Below are positions 7,235-17,146 of a stretch of 64,000 nucleotides of DNA, one piece after another. This stretch comes from Oceanirhabdus seepicola. Its GTDB lineage: Bacteria > Bacillota > Clostridia > Clostridiales > Clostridiaceae. The notes beneath the pieces were generated by a model. That model was not told the origin of the DNA and ran no database searches. It saw only the letters and a program-made list of their open reading frames with translations. The number at the start of each line of letters is the position of its first letter. Within the stretch, counting starts at the first letter, position 1. Position numbers and translations under genes: made by a program. The DNA lies in contig NZ_JAGSOJ010000001.1 in NCBI RefSeq assembly GCF_023684385.1, positions 496,001 to 560,000 of the forward strand, given 5' to 3'.

Positions 7235-7612
7235 TTATTCTTCTTCATGATAACTTAAACAGTAATATAATGCATCTTGTACTTTTGGAACCCCACTCTC
7301 TATGATAGGGTTATTATTATAAGGCATTTTTCTAAATATTCTTTTAGTACCATCCGCAAACCTAAGTTCTATTACTCTAAAGTTCTTAAATAGTTCATTT
7401 GCTTTCTCATAATCTATAGGTTTAACTAATCTCCATTTATCATTAAGGGAAACGTGCTTTTTCTTTCTATCAGCATTTTTAATTTTTCTGTGAATTATTT
7501 CTTTAGTATTCTTTCTTACAAACAACGTATGACCAAATTTATTGATCCCTCTATATGTTGGATTTTCATCTAATATTGAAAGTAGTTCAATAGTTCCTAT
7601 ATTATATTCCAT
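7235..7612 (-). CDS. Hypothetical 125-residue protein
   Basis: I do not recognise this protein. It is soluble, basic in the middle (HRKIKNADRKKKH at about 41-53) and ends in the acidic SYHEEE. It has no signal peptide, membrane helix or Cys motif. A good ribosome binding site (GGAGTG, 6-8 bases before the ATG) and two following terminators support expression as a single gene. The upstream 900 bases have no intact gene, so the surroundings give no clue to function. Confidence 0.7.
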   Translation of the reverse strand: MEYNIGTIELLSILDENPTYRGINKFGHTLFVRKNTKEIIHRKIKNADRKKKHVSLNDKWRLVKPIDYEKANELFKNFRVIELRFADGTKRIFRKMPYNNNPIIESGVPKVQDALYYCLSYHEEE

Positions 7613-8529
7613 AATATCACTCCTTTTTTATTATCAATTAATTTTCATTATCAAACAACAAATATAAAACTATTTCATAATATAACAAAATTATATTTTA
7701 AAATTAAATTTAAAAAACTATTAAAATAAAATATATCTCATAAGATTCATAATAGAAACAAGACTTCGATAGTGTAATTATAATAGAATTTATTAATTTA
7801 TTTGATATTTCTAATTTATAGATCTGAAATTTAGATTTGAAGCACCTTATATTTATTTTACAACACTTTTACACTTATGTCAAACTTTTTACTAAATAAA
7901 AAATCCTTTATAACAACTAAAAAAAGACACTTAAATGTCCTTAAATACTATATTTACATTGTCCATCTCATCTACAACTCAGAAGTCCTAAAAGTCCAAT
8001 TTCAACAAATCAACCACATCTTAAACTCTTATCTTATCTACAATTAATAATATATATTCTTAAAATACATTAAATATTACTAGTTGACTATATCCATACT
8101 TACATATAAATTTTGTAATCACATCCATATAATTCTCTAAAAATCTTACTGAGGTTGATTTCTACATTTAACATCACTTACAACCCTAGTTTTACGTACA
8201 TTATTAACTAAAGTCTTCCCTTATTTAGGAACAATAATACCTATTTAAATTGATTTTTCCTCATTCATAGGAAAGGCTATAATTTAATAAATCAATTATG
8301 AAATTTTATAATTGATTTGTCTTTTTTCTATGTAGTTATAATCTGTGCCTTTTTTCCATGTTATACACTCTCTAAAATTGGCACCCGCTTTAACCACTCC
8401 AATTTTATGTAAATATAATCCAATTACATTCATTACATTTTACAAAAACATCCCCTCCTCGTCAAATCATTGCCTATTTTTACTTTAAATGTTATTATAG
8501 TATTAAATTATCATTTCCAGGAGGATATC
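7613..8529. other. Long gene-poor stretch, possible gene relics
   Basis: There is no intact gene of normal size in these 917 bases. The minus strand carries several short frames that look faintly coding (8296-8433, 45 codons; about 8109-8183, 24 codons), separated by stops, and a terminator-like hairpin at 7926-7940 with a T run on the minus strand. Another hairpin (8296-8326, AATCAATTAT/ATAATTGATT) has a T run on the plus strand. The pattern fits a decayed gene, with the promoter of the histidine kinase gene on the right. Confidence 0.4.
8296..8433 (-). CDS. Possible small protein, 45 residues
   Basis: A 45-codon frame begins MNVIGLYLHKIGVVKAGANF and ends inside a hairpin. A strong GAGGAGGGG sequence lies 18 bases before the ATG, farther than normal, and in between is a three-codon frame. 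It may be a peptide gene or the remnant of a longer one. No homology is recognised. Confidence 0.25.
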   Translation of the reverse strand: MNVIGLYLHKIGVVKAGANFRECITWKKGTDYNYIEKRQINYKIS

Positions 8530-10200
8530 ATGAACTTTCTTATTGATAAACTATACCAAAATTTGTTTAACGTGTATTTTGGAAATTCATTACTTAATAT
8601 AAAATCTAACTATGAATTTCAAGAGAAAGTTGAAATAAATAAATTTATATTAACATCTAATTTAATGCGTGATTATTTAATAGCACTGATTTTATTTGTC
8701 ACCAACATAATACTATTAATGGTAGACATTTTTTATAATAGAGAATTTTTTTCAACCAATGGTAATTTCATCTCTCTTTTTTATTCACGAATAGCGTATT
8801 TAATTTTTATGACATTCTTTTTATCCTTATACACAATTTTAAAAGAAAAAATTCACTCAAAATATATTACTGAAAAAATATTTCATTATTCATTTTTAAC
8901 AATTACTTTAATTTGGATATTATTTCTATCAATAAACGCTCAATTTCTTCATGGTCAGATATCTTCACTGATAATTTGCTTATTTACTCTTGCATTTTTC
9001 ACAACCTTGAACAAATATGAGAGAGTTATATTTTTATTGCTTCCTACTTTAATTTTCAATGTACATTTATTTTACTTTTTAGATAAAAGCAGTGTCCTAA
9101 CAGGCAATATGATGAATTCCATTTTTTTATGTTTTTTATGTTTTTTAATATCTGCTTTTCAAGAGACTTTTTATAAAAAACACCTTATCCAATCAATCAC
9201 ACTTTCTTCAAGCAATCAAGAATTATTACATGTAAAAGAAACTTTAGAACAAGAAATTGATAGACGATCCGAAGAACTTACAAATGCACATAATCTTTTA
9301 TTGAATGAAATTTTAGATAACCATAATTATGAATTAAAGATACTAAAATCTAAAATTGATTTAGAGAAAAATGAAGAAAAACTCAAACAGGTTGAGGCCT
9401 ATGAACAGCTTAGAGCAGAATTTTTCGCAAATATTTCTCATGAATTAAAGACACCTTTAAATGTTATATTTTCAGCTCAACAAATTCTCGAAAAAAATAT
9501 TAATCAAACTCTAAACACAACAACTAAAGATAAAAAATATTTAAAAATCATAAAGCAAAACTGTTTCAGATTAATTAGATTGATTGGAAATTTAATTGAT
9601 TTAACTAAAATCGACTCTGGTTATCTAAATGTAACCTTGTCAAATAATGATATAGTAAGAATAACAGAAGATATAACTCTTTCAGTAGCTACTTTTATTG
9701 AAGATAAGAACATTGAATTAATATTCGATACCGATATTGAGGAAAAAGAAATTGCATGCGATCCTGAAAATATTGAGAGAATAATTTTAAATCTATTGTC
9801 CAATGCAGTAAAATTCACACCTGAATATGGAAAAATTTTTGTTACAATTAAAGATAATCACGATACTATAAGCATTAAAGTAAAAGATACAGGTATTGGT
9901 ATACCTTTAGATATACAAGATAAAATATTCGATAGATTCATCCAAGCTGATAAATCCATAAACAGAAACCGTGAAGGAAGTGGAATTGGGTTATCTTTAG
10001 TAAAATCACTAGTAGAACTTCATAATGGTACAATAACACTAAAAAGTTCTCCTAATGAAGGAACTGAATTTGATATATCTCTGCCCTGCACTATTGCACC
10101 TAAATCAGATATTTGTGAGAATATAACTCCACAAGAATATTCATATAATGAACATATTGAAAAAATATTTATAGAGTTTTCTGATATTTATTTCAACTAA
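8530..10200 (+). CDS. Membrane sensor histidine kinase (orphan)
   Basis: This 556-residue protein has six predicted membrane helices (about 50-67, 83-104, 118-136, 144-160, 165-185, 195-211), a coiled coil (about 230-295), and a complete kinase core. The H box is FFANISHELKTPLN with the phospho-accepting His at about 304, the N box is ERIILNLLSNAVKFT, G1 is DTGIGIP and G2 is GSGIGLSLVKSLVELHNG. I start it at 8530, where AGGAGG (8519-8524) is well placed; an earlier in-frame start at 8470 lacks an RBS. No response regulator gene is adjacent, so it is an orphan. In clostridia such kinases often phosphorylate Spo0A, but nothing here proves that. The signal sensed is unknown. A terminator follows at once. 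Confidence 0.9.
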   Translation: MNFLIDKLYQNLFNVYFGNSLLNIKSNYEFQEKVEINKFILTSNLMRDYLIALILFVTNIILLMVDIFYNREFFSTNGNFISLFYSRIAYLIFMTFFLSLYTILKEKIHSKYITEKIFHYSFLTITLIWILFLSINAQFLHGQISSLIICLFTLAFFTTLNKYERVIFLLLPTLIFNVHLFYFLDKSSVLTGNMMNSIFLCFLCFLISAFQETFYKKHLIQSITLSSSNQELLHVKETLEQEIDRRSEELTNAHNLLLNEILDNHNYELKILKSKIDLEKNEEKLKQVEAYEQLRAEFFANISHELKTPLNVIFSAQQILEKNINQTLNTTTKDKKYLKIIKQNCFRLIRLIGNLIDLTKIDSGYLNVTLSNNDIVRITEDITLSVATFIEDKNIELIFDTDIEEKEIACDPENIERIILNLLSNAVKFTPEYGKIFVTIKDNHDTISIKVKDTGIGIPLDIQDKIFDRFIQADKSINRNREGSGIGLSLVKSLVELHNGTITLKSSPNEGTEFDISLPCTIAPKSDICENITPQEYSYNEHIEKIFIEFSDIYFN

Positions 10201-10227
10201 AAAAAAGAATGCTTAGCATTCTTTTTT
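10201..10227. terminator. Bidirectional terminator
   Basis: AAAAAAGAATGC/GCATTCTTTTTT lies between the convergent kinase and chemoreceptor genes and serves both strands. Confidence 0.9.
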
Positions 10228-10231
10228 AGTA

Positions 10232-12256
10232 TTAAATTTTAAACTTATTAATCTCTTTTTCTAGTTCAGTTGCTGTATGACTTAAGTCCTCAGCTGAAGA
10301 ACTTACTTCTTCAATTGCACTAAGTTGTTGCTCCATTGAAGCTGTTACCTCTTCTGATGAAGCAGCTGTCTCTTGAGATATAGCTGAAATATTTTGAACT
10401 GATCCTAATATTTCATCTTTATCCTTATTCAATTTATTAATTGATTCATTAACACATATTATATTTTTAGTTATAGACTTAATGGAATAATTAATTTTAT
10501 CAAATGAATTGTTCACTTCATTCACAGCTTGATCTTGTCCAATTGATATATTTTTAACTTCTCCCATAACCTTAACAGTTTTATTACTTTCCGCTTGTAT
10601 TTCACTTACAATATTATTTATTTCCATTGCAGCTTGATTTGATGCTTCAGCTAGTTTTCTTATCTCATCTGCAACAACAGCAAACCCTCTTCCTGCTTCC
10701 CCTGCTCTTGCAGCTTCAATAGATGCATTAAGAGCTAACAAATTAGTTTGATCAGCAATAGATGAAATCGTTTCAATAAATGCACTTATATTCTTTGACT
10801 TATTATCTAGTTCTATTATTGCATTCTCAATTCTAAAAATCGATTTACTATTTTCATCGTTCTTATTTTTTAATTCCTCAATGACAGTAACACTGTTTTC
10901 ATTAATATTTTTAATTTCTTCTGTTGATTCAATCATCGTACTTGAGTTATCAAGTAGCTCATCTAATTTTTCAGAAAGTTCATTTGTTAATAATGCTGCA
11001 TTTTCTGCTTGTCCAGCTTGTTCCGAAGCCCCTCTGGCAATTTCCTCAACAGCATTAGTAACCGCTTCTGCTGATGCATTAGTCTCCTCTGATGTTGCAG
11101 CTAACATCTCAGAAGATTCACTAACTTTCTTAGATGCATCTCTCATATTTTTTATCAAACCTGAAACTTGATCTGCCATTTTATTGAATTCAATAGCCAT
11201 TAAACCTAATTCATTTTTAGCTTTTATCTTGCTTCGTATTGAAAAATCCCCTTCACCGATAATCTCTAAATCTCTTGATAACCGTTCAATAGGTTTTACT
11301 AATGAAACTGCAAATAACCATCCAACAATTATTGCAATGAATATTCCTATTCCGGAGTATAATAGTATTCTACCACCTAATTCCTCCACCGATTCATCAA
11401 TCTCATGCACAGACATACAAGCCATAATGTTCCAACCAAGTTTTTCTAGTGTAACATAAGAGGTAAACTTTTCTACTACCACATTATCTTTAGTGATATG
11501 AATGTACTCCACAGTACCTTCATTTTTAATTTTAATCGCTTCTTCAATTTCTGTTATTGGAATTTGTTCTCCTAACTGATTAGGATCCGGATGAGTAAGA
11601 ACTTTTCCATTATCATAAAGCATAAATATATAGCCTTGTTGTCCAATTTTTATGTCATTTATATTTTTTGAAAGAGTTGTCATTGGAATATCTACTCCAA
11701 TTACTCCTAAGAACTCTTTTGTATTTTTTTCATAAACAGCTTTACTTGCTGTTACTGTCATTATACCATCTGCACTATCTGCATAAGGGTTACTCCACAC
11801 AACCTCGTCTTTATGTTCTAAAGCATCTTTGTACCATTCTCTATCCCTTGGATCAAATCCATCTGGTAAATCTTGAACTGGATGTAAATAAAACCTCCCA
11901 TCTTTAGTAGCAAAATATGCATTTTTAACATCTTCTCTAGATTGATTAACCGCTTCTAAATTTTTCATTAACCACGGTGCATGCTCTGGCTTTTTTACTA
12001 TGCTCTGCACATTTGCTTCCCTACTCATTTGTTCAACTAACTCTTCATACCCTTTTAAATAATATTCTACAGATCTCTTAACTTCTGTTACAGTCTGTAT
12101 AGATGAATTTTTATACGTCTTATAAAGAATTTCCTGTGATTTTGAATAGGTTTGAATACTCAAGAATAACGTTAACGATACCATAACGGCAATAAACATA
12201 GTAATTATTCTAACTTTAATGCTAATTATCCTTTTTTTACCTACTTTTTTATTCAT
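10232..12256 (-). CDS. Methyl-accepting chemotaxis protein, dCache sensor
   Basis: This 674-residue transmembrane chemoreceptor has a first helix (about 11-33), a large extracellular Cache-type sensor (about 34-300; [18 protein letters not shown] and [11 protein letters not shown] are typical), a second helix (about 303-325), a HAMP linker and a cytoplasmic signalling domain. The hairpin tip that contacts CheA and CheW is seen as [20 protein letters not shown] followed by [19 protein letters not shown]. The translation start is probably 12256, after a purine-rich GGAAGGGG, rather than the in-frame ATG 21 bases upstream. dCache receptors sense small molecules such as amino acids directly; the ligand here is unknown. 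The gene is transcribed alone. No che or flagellar genes are in the window. Confidence 0.92.
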   Translation of the reverse strand: MNKKVGKKRIISIKVRIITMFIAVMVSLTLFLSIQTYSKSQEILYKTYKNSSIQTVTEVKRSVEYYLKGYEELVEQMSREANVQSIVKKPEHAPWLMKNLEAVNQSREDVKNAYFATKDGRFYLHPVQDLPDGFDPRDREWYKDALEHKDEVVWSNPYADSADGIMTVTASKAVYEKNTKEFLGVIGVDIPMTTLSKNINDIKIGQQGYIFMLYDNGKVLTHPDPNQLGEQIPITEIEEAIKIKNEGTVEYIHITKDNVVVEKFTSYVTLEKLGWNIMACMSVHEIDESVEELGGRILLYSGIGIFIAIIVGWLFAVSLVKPIERLSRDLEIIGEGDFSIRSKIKAKNELGLMAIEFNKMADQVSGLIKNMRDASKKVSESSEMLAATSEETNASAEAVTNAVEEIARGASEQAGQAENAALLTNELSEKLDELLDNSSTMIESTEEIKNINENSVTVIEELKNKNDENSKSIFRIENAIIELDNKSKNISAFIETISSIADQTNLLALNASIEAARAGEAGRGFAVVADEIRKLAEASNQAAMEINNIVSEIQAESNKTVKVMGEVKNISIGQDQAVNEVNNSFDKINYSIKSITKNIICVNESINKLNKDKDEILGSVQNISAISQETAASSEEVTASMEQQLSAIEEVSSSAEDLSHTATELEKEINKFKI

Positions 12257-12482
12257 AACCCCGCCCCTTCCATACATTTCAATCTATTCCACAATAATTA
12301 ACTTACTTTTAGTTTACAAACTTTTATCTATTTTGTCAATCTTCCCACTTTTAATCACTTATTCATTCTTTTTTGTATTTTTAGCAACTATTATTTCCTT
12401 CAAATTATTGTTAACATTGGTATTTTTATATTTATTTGATTTTAATTTACCTTTTATTCAAAAAACTTTTTTATCACATAAA

Positions 12483-12522
12483 AATAACACCGAATAATTC
12501 ATAATAATTATTCGGTGTTATT
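12483..12522. terminator. Strong AT-rich hairpin terminator
   Basis: A 17-bp stem (AATAACACCGAATAATT and its complement) has T runs on both sides. It ends transcription of the minus-strand gene at 12579-12896. Confidence 0.85.
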
Positions 12523-12578
12523 TTTTTCTTTATTTTTCATTTTATAATAAGAATTTAAAGAAACTAAAATTATATTGT

Positions 12579-12896
12579 CTATATTCTATCTTTCATTTTG
12601 ATAATATCATTCATTGATAATCCAGTACAATTGCAGATAAATGAATCATCTAGCCCTGATATAATAAGATTTTTAGCAATCTTTAATTTTTCTTCAACTG
12701 CTTTGCTCTCAAGGGCTTTTTCAAGGGATTTTTCCATTCCTTTTACAATCCCTTTCTCCACTCCCTTTTCAACGCCCTTTTCTATCCCTTTACGCATCCC
12801 TTTTTCAACTGCTTTTTCAACTTTAGAACAAAAATCTTTCACTGAATCACTAGTTAAAATATCTTCAATTAAACTTCTTTCATCGTCTACTTTCAC
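12579..12896 (-). CDS. C-terminal fragment of a Rpn/PD-(D/E)XK nuclease family protein
   Basis: This 105-residue reading frame starts with GTG after a GGGGG run. Residues 30-65 are four-residue repeats (KGIEKGVEKGVEKG), and then comes EEKLKIAKNLIISGL and CTGLSMNDIIKMK. That is the usual tail of Rpn-like recombination-promoting nucleases, also annotated as PD-(D/E)XK family transposases, which are normally about 300 residues. The catalytic N-terminal domain is missing and no trace of it lies upstream, so this is probably a remnant, although it keeps a start signal and a strong terminator. A stand-alone coiled-coil protein is the alternative. Confidence 0.55.
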   Translation of the reverse strand: MKVDDERSLIEDILTSDSVKDFCSKVEKAVEKGMRKGIEKGVEKGVEKGIVKGMEKSLEKALESKAVEEKLKIAKNLIISGLDDSFICNCTGLSMNDIIKMKDRI

Positions 12897-13046
12897 AATA
12901 ATCCCCCATACCTATTTACTTCAAGTGATATATATATAATATATTATAATTTTAAATTTTTATGAAGATAAACTTATCTATGTGAATAGCATTTCAGTTT
13001 TAGTCAAGTCTAAACCCTCATTTATATTCTTTAGTACATAAATATT

Positions 13047-13106
13047 CCTAATGCATATTCAAATATCCATCAAATCTTTAACTTGTTATTTATTTTTATA
13101 CTCCTA
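13047..13106 (-). repeat. Remnant of the MITE-like repeat
   Basis: GCATATTCAAATA followed by ATCTTTAACTTGTTATTTAT closely matches the two ends of the element at 39799-40061 (there GGCATATTCAAATA and ATCTTTGACTTGTTATTTAT). The 200-base centre is missing, so this looks like an end-to-end deletion derivative. The stop codon of the 51-residue membrane protein falls at its edge. Confidence 0.55.
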
Positions 13107-13259
13107 ATATCTTTTATCATGATATGTTTTTAAACTTCTCTTAAGTCTGCTAATACCGTTTTTGAAAATTAAACGACCATTATATACCTTATATTCAGAT
13201 CCTATGAGTATAAAGAAAAATATAATAATAGTTACCGCTAATAATATCCCCCACATCAT
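13104..13259 (-). CDS. Small single-helix membrane protein, 51 residues
   Basis: A 51-codon frame starts MMWGILLAVTIIIFFFILIG, a strong membrane helix (residues 3-20), and continues with a basic tail rich in Lys and Arg, so the C-terminus is probably cytoplasmic. GGGGAGGG lies a few bases before the first ATG, which is good support for translation. The last codons fall on the edge of a repeat remnant. I recognise no family. Small membrane proteins like this often modulate a larger membrane partner; none is evident here. Confidence 0.55.
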   Translation of the reverse strand: MMWGILLAVTIIIFFFILIGSEYKVYNGRLIFKNGISRLKRSLKTYHDKRY

Positions 13260-13407
13260 TTAACCCTCCCCATCACTCTATATTATATATTATATAATAA
13301 GTTATCTTAATATTCAATATATAGTTTCATATACCTTATTAGATATTTTCAATAATGTCGAATAGTGTTATTTTTTATCTCTTTATAACATTCAAATAGT
13401 TCTTAAA

Positions 13408-13443
13408 CAAAGAGGCTGATATGATAATACATCAACCTCTTTG
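13408..13443 (-). terminator. Terminator of the 13469 gene
   Basis: CAAAGAGGCTGAT pairs with ATCAACCTCTTTG (one mismatch) 25 bases after the stop codon. Confidence 0.75.
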
Positions 13444-13468
13444 CTTATGATTTTACACCTTAAAATCT

Positions 13469-15034
13469 CTATATTATAATATAAGGATAAAGAAACATCA
13501 TTGTTAATACTACATCTGGTATGAACCATATAATGAATTTCAAAAATGGTATACTTTCACAATCATCCTTATATCCAATATATGCAGCTATAGATGTTAC
13601 TATACTTATAAGTACTGAAATTCCCATACCTAGAATTTCATTATTCATGGCACCTGTCATTAATTCATTCGCTTTAACATAAAACAATCCATAAACTTCG
13701 TAATTCTTGAATAACGTCATTATGCAACAACCAAGAAAAAAAATTCTAGCCTTTTTCTTCTTATCATGAATTCTATCATTATATATAGTTATTCCAATAA
13801 ATACAAACATTCCAAAAACCATCCAAACCCACCCAAGGAAGAATGAGAATATGATTGAATACACTATAAAATTGAATATTTCACTAAATACATAACTTTT
13901 CTCATGATTATTCAGCTTATTATTTACCATTAACTTAACTTCATCCATCGTTGATAATAGGGCAAGATTGGCTTTTTTACTATCTTTTTCTTCCATAAAT
14001 ATGATAGTATTTTCTAAATATTGAGGATATCTACTTTGTGTAGCACTCTTTGTTATATATTCTATTTCTTCTATTTCACTACCTTTTAAATAAACTCTAG
14101 CAATATCATATTCAACTCTTTTCTTTCCCACAACTCTTTGAATAGAACATAAAAATTCACCTTTATTATTAATTTTAGTAAAGTCTCTCATCTTATTCTT
14201 ATTTGATAAATCTATTTTACTTTTAATAACATTTCCATCTCTTTTTGAATAAATAATCATATCTATTCCAGCATATTTGCTCTTGTAGTACATCTCTAGT
14301 AAAACGTAGAACTGCTCCTCATTTTCCCCTAGATATATCTCACTTAAACTATTGAATGAACTGAGATTTATTCTCTCAAATTCTACGAACTTTAACGTCT
14401 TATCTCCTAATTTATATAAAGAACTCAAAAGCTCACCTGAGTTTTTTAAGGCAACCATAAAATACCTACCATCGCTCTCAATGACTTCTATCTTCCCTAA
14501 ATTATCGGATTCAAAATACGCTTCTATTTCCCCACTCCAATCAGCAATTCCAATACCCTTTTTTTTCAATATACACAGTTTATCTTCATTCAAAAACTCA
14601 GCATCAATAACATCAAAAATTTCTACTGTGTTTATTATATTAAATTTTTTATCAAGAGTTAGTAGTGATAGTTTTCTTTTATCACCTACTAATTCAGTAT
14701 ACATTACCTTTAGGTTGTCCACTTTAGGCACAACTCTGATATTTCTGATATCTTTCCCTTCGGCAATAACTGACTTTTTAGATATCTCTCCTAAATCAGT
14801 AAATTTGATAATTTCAATATTTTCATTTTTTGCAAATACGGATATTAACTCTCCATCAATTCTACAAATAGCTGGCTCTGATCGGCTATTTCCCTCAGAT
14901 AATTTTAAACTCTTGCTCCATGTTTCAGTTGGTGCTTTCTTTTCACCATTTGTTAATCTTACATAATGAAATATCACTGACGACAAAAAAATAAAGCAGC
15001 ATAACCCTATAGATATTAATTTACCTTTCCTCAT
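13469..15034 (-). CDS. Unknown membrane protein with propeller-like outer domain
   Basis: This 521-residue protein has a signal or anchor helix (about 5-23), a large outside domain (about 30-355) with repeated beta-rich blocks suggesting a propeller, and four or five C-terminal membrane helices (about 364-520). I recognise no named family. The outer domain has no catalytic signature. The start is put at an ATG (15034) because GGAGGGG lies just before it; an in-frame GTG 12 bases upstream overlaps that RBS. The gene lies downstream of, and reads in the same direction as, the GDPD gene, but a terminator separates them. A sensor or envelope-stress role would fit the architecture but is speculation. 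Confidence 0.75.
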   Translation of the reverse strand: MRKGKLISIGLCCFIFLSSVIFHYVRLTNGEKKAPTETWSKSLKLSEGNSRSEPAICRIDGELISVFAKNENIEIIKFTDLGEISKKSVIAEGKDIRNIRVVPKVDNLKVMYTELVGDKRKLSLLTLDKKFNIINTVEIFDVIDAEFLNEDKLCILKKKGIGIADWSGEIEAYFESDNLGKIEVIESDGRYFMVALKNSGELLSSLYKLGDKTLKFVEFERINLSSFNSLSEIYLGENEEQFYVLLEMYYKSKYAGIDMIIYSKRDGNVIKSKIDLSNKNKMRDFTKINNKGEFLCSIQRVVGKKRVEYDIARVYLKGSEIEEIEYITKSATQSRYPQYLENTIIFMEEKDSKKANLALLSTMDEVKLMVNNKLNNHEKSYVFSEIFNFIVYSIIFSFFLGWVWMVFGMFVFIGITIYNDRIHDKKKKARIFFLGCCIMTLFKNYEVYGLFYVKANELMTGAMNNEILGMGISVLISIVTSIAAYIGYKDDCESIPFLKFIIWFIPDVVLTMMFLYPYIII

Positions 15035-15113
15035 ACACCCCTCCACTATACAATAATATCCATTTTATCATAATTTTCAGAATTTTTCATCTTTTTACTT
15101 TTCAAAAGCCCAA

Positions 15114-15137
15114 GAGTAATTCTACTCCTAGGCTTTT
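15114..15137 (-). terminator. Terminator of the GDPD gene
   Basis: AAAAGCC-CAAGAGTA pairs with TACTC-CTAGGCTTTT, and the A run on the plus strand gives the U run of the minus-strand transcript. Confidence 0.8.
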
Positions 15138-15166
15138 TGAAATAGACAGAAACCATTATTTTATTT

Positions 15167-16966
15167 CTAAAAATCGAATATATTAACCTCTTTATTCTCT
15201 TCTAAAACTTTTCTAACCAATTTATCTTTATCTGTTATTATGTTGTCCACACCTAGCTCAATCATCTCTTTCATATCTTCTTCATCATTCACAGTCCATA
15301 CATGAACTTCTCTCCCAATTTTATGAGCTTTAGATACGAATGAATCATTCACATTAGACACTTCCATACTATAAAAATCTACATTTAATTGTTCTAAATT
15401 CCCAATAGCCATGTACATAATATATCCTGTTTTAATTTTAGAATCTATTTTTTCAACATCTTGTATTACATTATAATCAAGAGATGTTATTACCGTTGAA
15501 TCCATTCTATTACTCTCTTTGATAATTCTAACCACTTCATTTACTAAGTTTTTTTCATGACCGTTTTTTTTGATTTCAATATTTAACTTCAATCTTCCAT
15601 TTGTATACATTAATACCTCTTCAAGAGTAGGAATCTTTTCACCTTTAAATTTTTCACTAAACCAACTACCATTATCCAACTCTCTTATCTCAGATAACTC
15701 CATCTCCCAAATATTTTTATTTACTCCCGTTGTTCTCTTTAAATTGCTATCATGTATTACTACTATCTTTCCATCTTTTGTTTCCTGAACATCTATTTCA
15801 GCATAATCAGCTCCATTATCTATTGCAGCTTTCAATGAAGCTAAAGTATTTTCTGGTGCCTCATTTGAGCTTCCTCTATGGGCTGTTATCATAACATTAT
15901 ATTTTGTATTCTCTATTTCTAGCAATATTAATCTTGACGAAAAACTAAAGAACATAAATGCAACAACACCAACTAACCATAGTGTTCTTTTTCTCATTAA
16001 AATCTTATCAATAATACTCTCTTTAACTTTCAATTCTAAATTAATGCTTGGAATCTCACCTTTAAATCTAAAATACATCCTTGTAATTTGATAGACCTGT
16101 ATAGGAATAACAATAAATCCAAAAGAAAAAACTCCAATTGAAATTAAAAGAGTTATTGCTGAGAATACCACCTGTCCTGTAGTTGTATCCATATTAACGC
16201 TTGAAATAATAATTCCCATGATCAATATTGCTATAATTACGATAATAAAAAGAACAATAAAATTTATAAAAATAAATCCTACAGTCTCTCTTAAAAAAGC
16301 TTTAATATTCTTTCTTACTAATCTAGTACTCTCTTTTAAAGCTTTCAAAGCAGATTTCCCCTCAAAAATAACTATATGAAGAGAGAATATCCATTGAACT
16401 GATAAAACTACTAATATTAATGTTAATAATACATATGTTATATTTAATAATGTATTTGAAAAAATATACTCTTCAATAAAATCAGGTATAGCAATTTCTG
16501 AAAATATACTTGTATGTATTCCAAACTCCAACAGAGGAGCTATTATTATGAAATATAATCCCATTATTACTCCGCCTATACCCATGAAGCTTTTAGTTTT
16601 TCTTATACAAAATCTAGCCACACTCCTAAAGGCTACTTCTTTTGATTTAGTATAAATTAAATAACATAGTGTTATTAATCCTCCAATCTCCAATATTAGA
16701 ATAATTATTGATATAGCAATAATCCAAAAAATCGATAATACCCCTTGCAACGAAAATATAAATTTAGTTATAAGCCCATTTGCTAACACCTCATACCCTT
16801 TACTTTTCATAAGTAACAAAGGGATATATTTTAATAAAGGGATTAGTATAATAAATATAATTATCTTCTCTAGAATCTGAAATTTTATAATCATTCCTAG
16901 ATTTCTTTTTATATCTAAGAATATATCTATATATTCTTTTAAAATCGGTACTTTCTTATTATCCAT
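15167..16966 (-). CDS. Membrane glycerophosphodiester phosphodiesterase
   Basis: This 599-residue protein has a multi-helix membrane domain (about 30-340, matching the GPDPase_memb family) joined to a C-terminal GDPD catalytic domain (about 358-599). Active-site residues are visible: His363-Arg364 in TAHRGSSNEAPENTL, Glu390 and Asp392 in YAEIDVQ, and His405 in VVIHDSNLKRTTG. GDPD enzymes hydrolyse glycerophosphodiesters to an alcohol and glycerol-3-phosphate. In Firmicutes the membrane-fused form probably acts on phospholipid or lipoteichoic acid breakdown products at the membrane. AAAGGAG lies before the ATG. It is transcribed alone, and a terminator follows. Confidence 0.9.
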   Translation of the reverse strand: MDNKKVPILKEYIDIFLDIKRNLGMIIKFQILEKIIIFIILIPLLKYIPLLLMKSKGYEVLANGLITKFIFSLQGVLSIFWIIAISIIILILEIGGLITLCYLIYTKSKEVAFRSVARFCIRKTKSFMGIGGVIMGLYFIIIAPLLEFGIHTSIFSEIAIPDFIEEYIFSNTLLNITYVLLTLILVVLSVQWIFSLHIVIFEGKSALKALKESTRLVRKNIKAFLRETVGFIFINFIVLFIIVIIAILIMGIIISSVNMDTTTGQVVFSAITLLISIGVFSFGFIVIPIQVYQITRMYFRFKGEIPSINLELKVKESIIDKILMRKRTLWLVGVVAFMFFSFSSRLILLEIENTKYNVMITAHRGSSNEAPENTLASLKAAIDNGADYAEIDVQETKDGKIVVIHDSNLKRTTGVNKNIWEMELSEIRELDNGSWFSEKFKGEKIPTLEEVLMYTNGRLKLNIEIKKNGHEKNLVNEVVRIIKESNRMDSTVITSLDYNVIQDVEKIDSKIKTGYIMYMAIGNLEQLNVDFYSMEVSNVNDSFVSKAHKIGREVHVWTVNDEEDMKEMIELGVDNIITDKDKLVRKVLEENKEVNIFDF

Positions 16967-17118
16967 TAAATTCTCCTTTCTACAATTAATAATACTAACT
17001 TAATATTAATATCATTTTATTAAAAACATGTACAGTTAATATTACATAATTCCGTTTATATACCCTTAAACTAAATCAAAAGCCTATAAGAATATAGAAA
17101 AGATCATAAACAAGTTTT

Positions 17119-17139
17119 AAGCAGACCTCGAAGGTCTGC
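17119..17139. terminator. Terminator of the duplicated-domain lipoprotein gene
   Basis: The 9-bp stem AGCAGACCT/AGGTCTGCT with a 3-base loop is flanked by T runs on both strands, 8 bases beyond the stop codon. Confidence 0.85.
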
Positions 17140-17146
17140 TTTTTAA

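Larger units (their letters stand above)
12897..13468. other. Intergenic stretch with a small gene and a repeat remnant
   Basis: Apart from the 51-residue membrane protein at 13104-13259, I see no gene. Bases 13047-13106 resemble the ends of the MITE-like element at 39799-40061. A terminator for the gene at 13469-15034 sits at 13408-13443. Confidence 0.5.
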
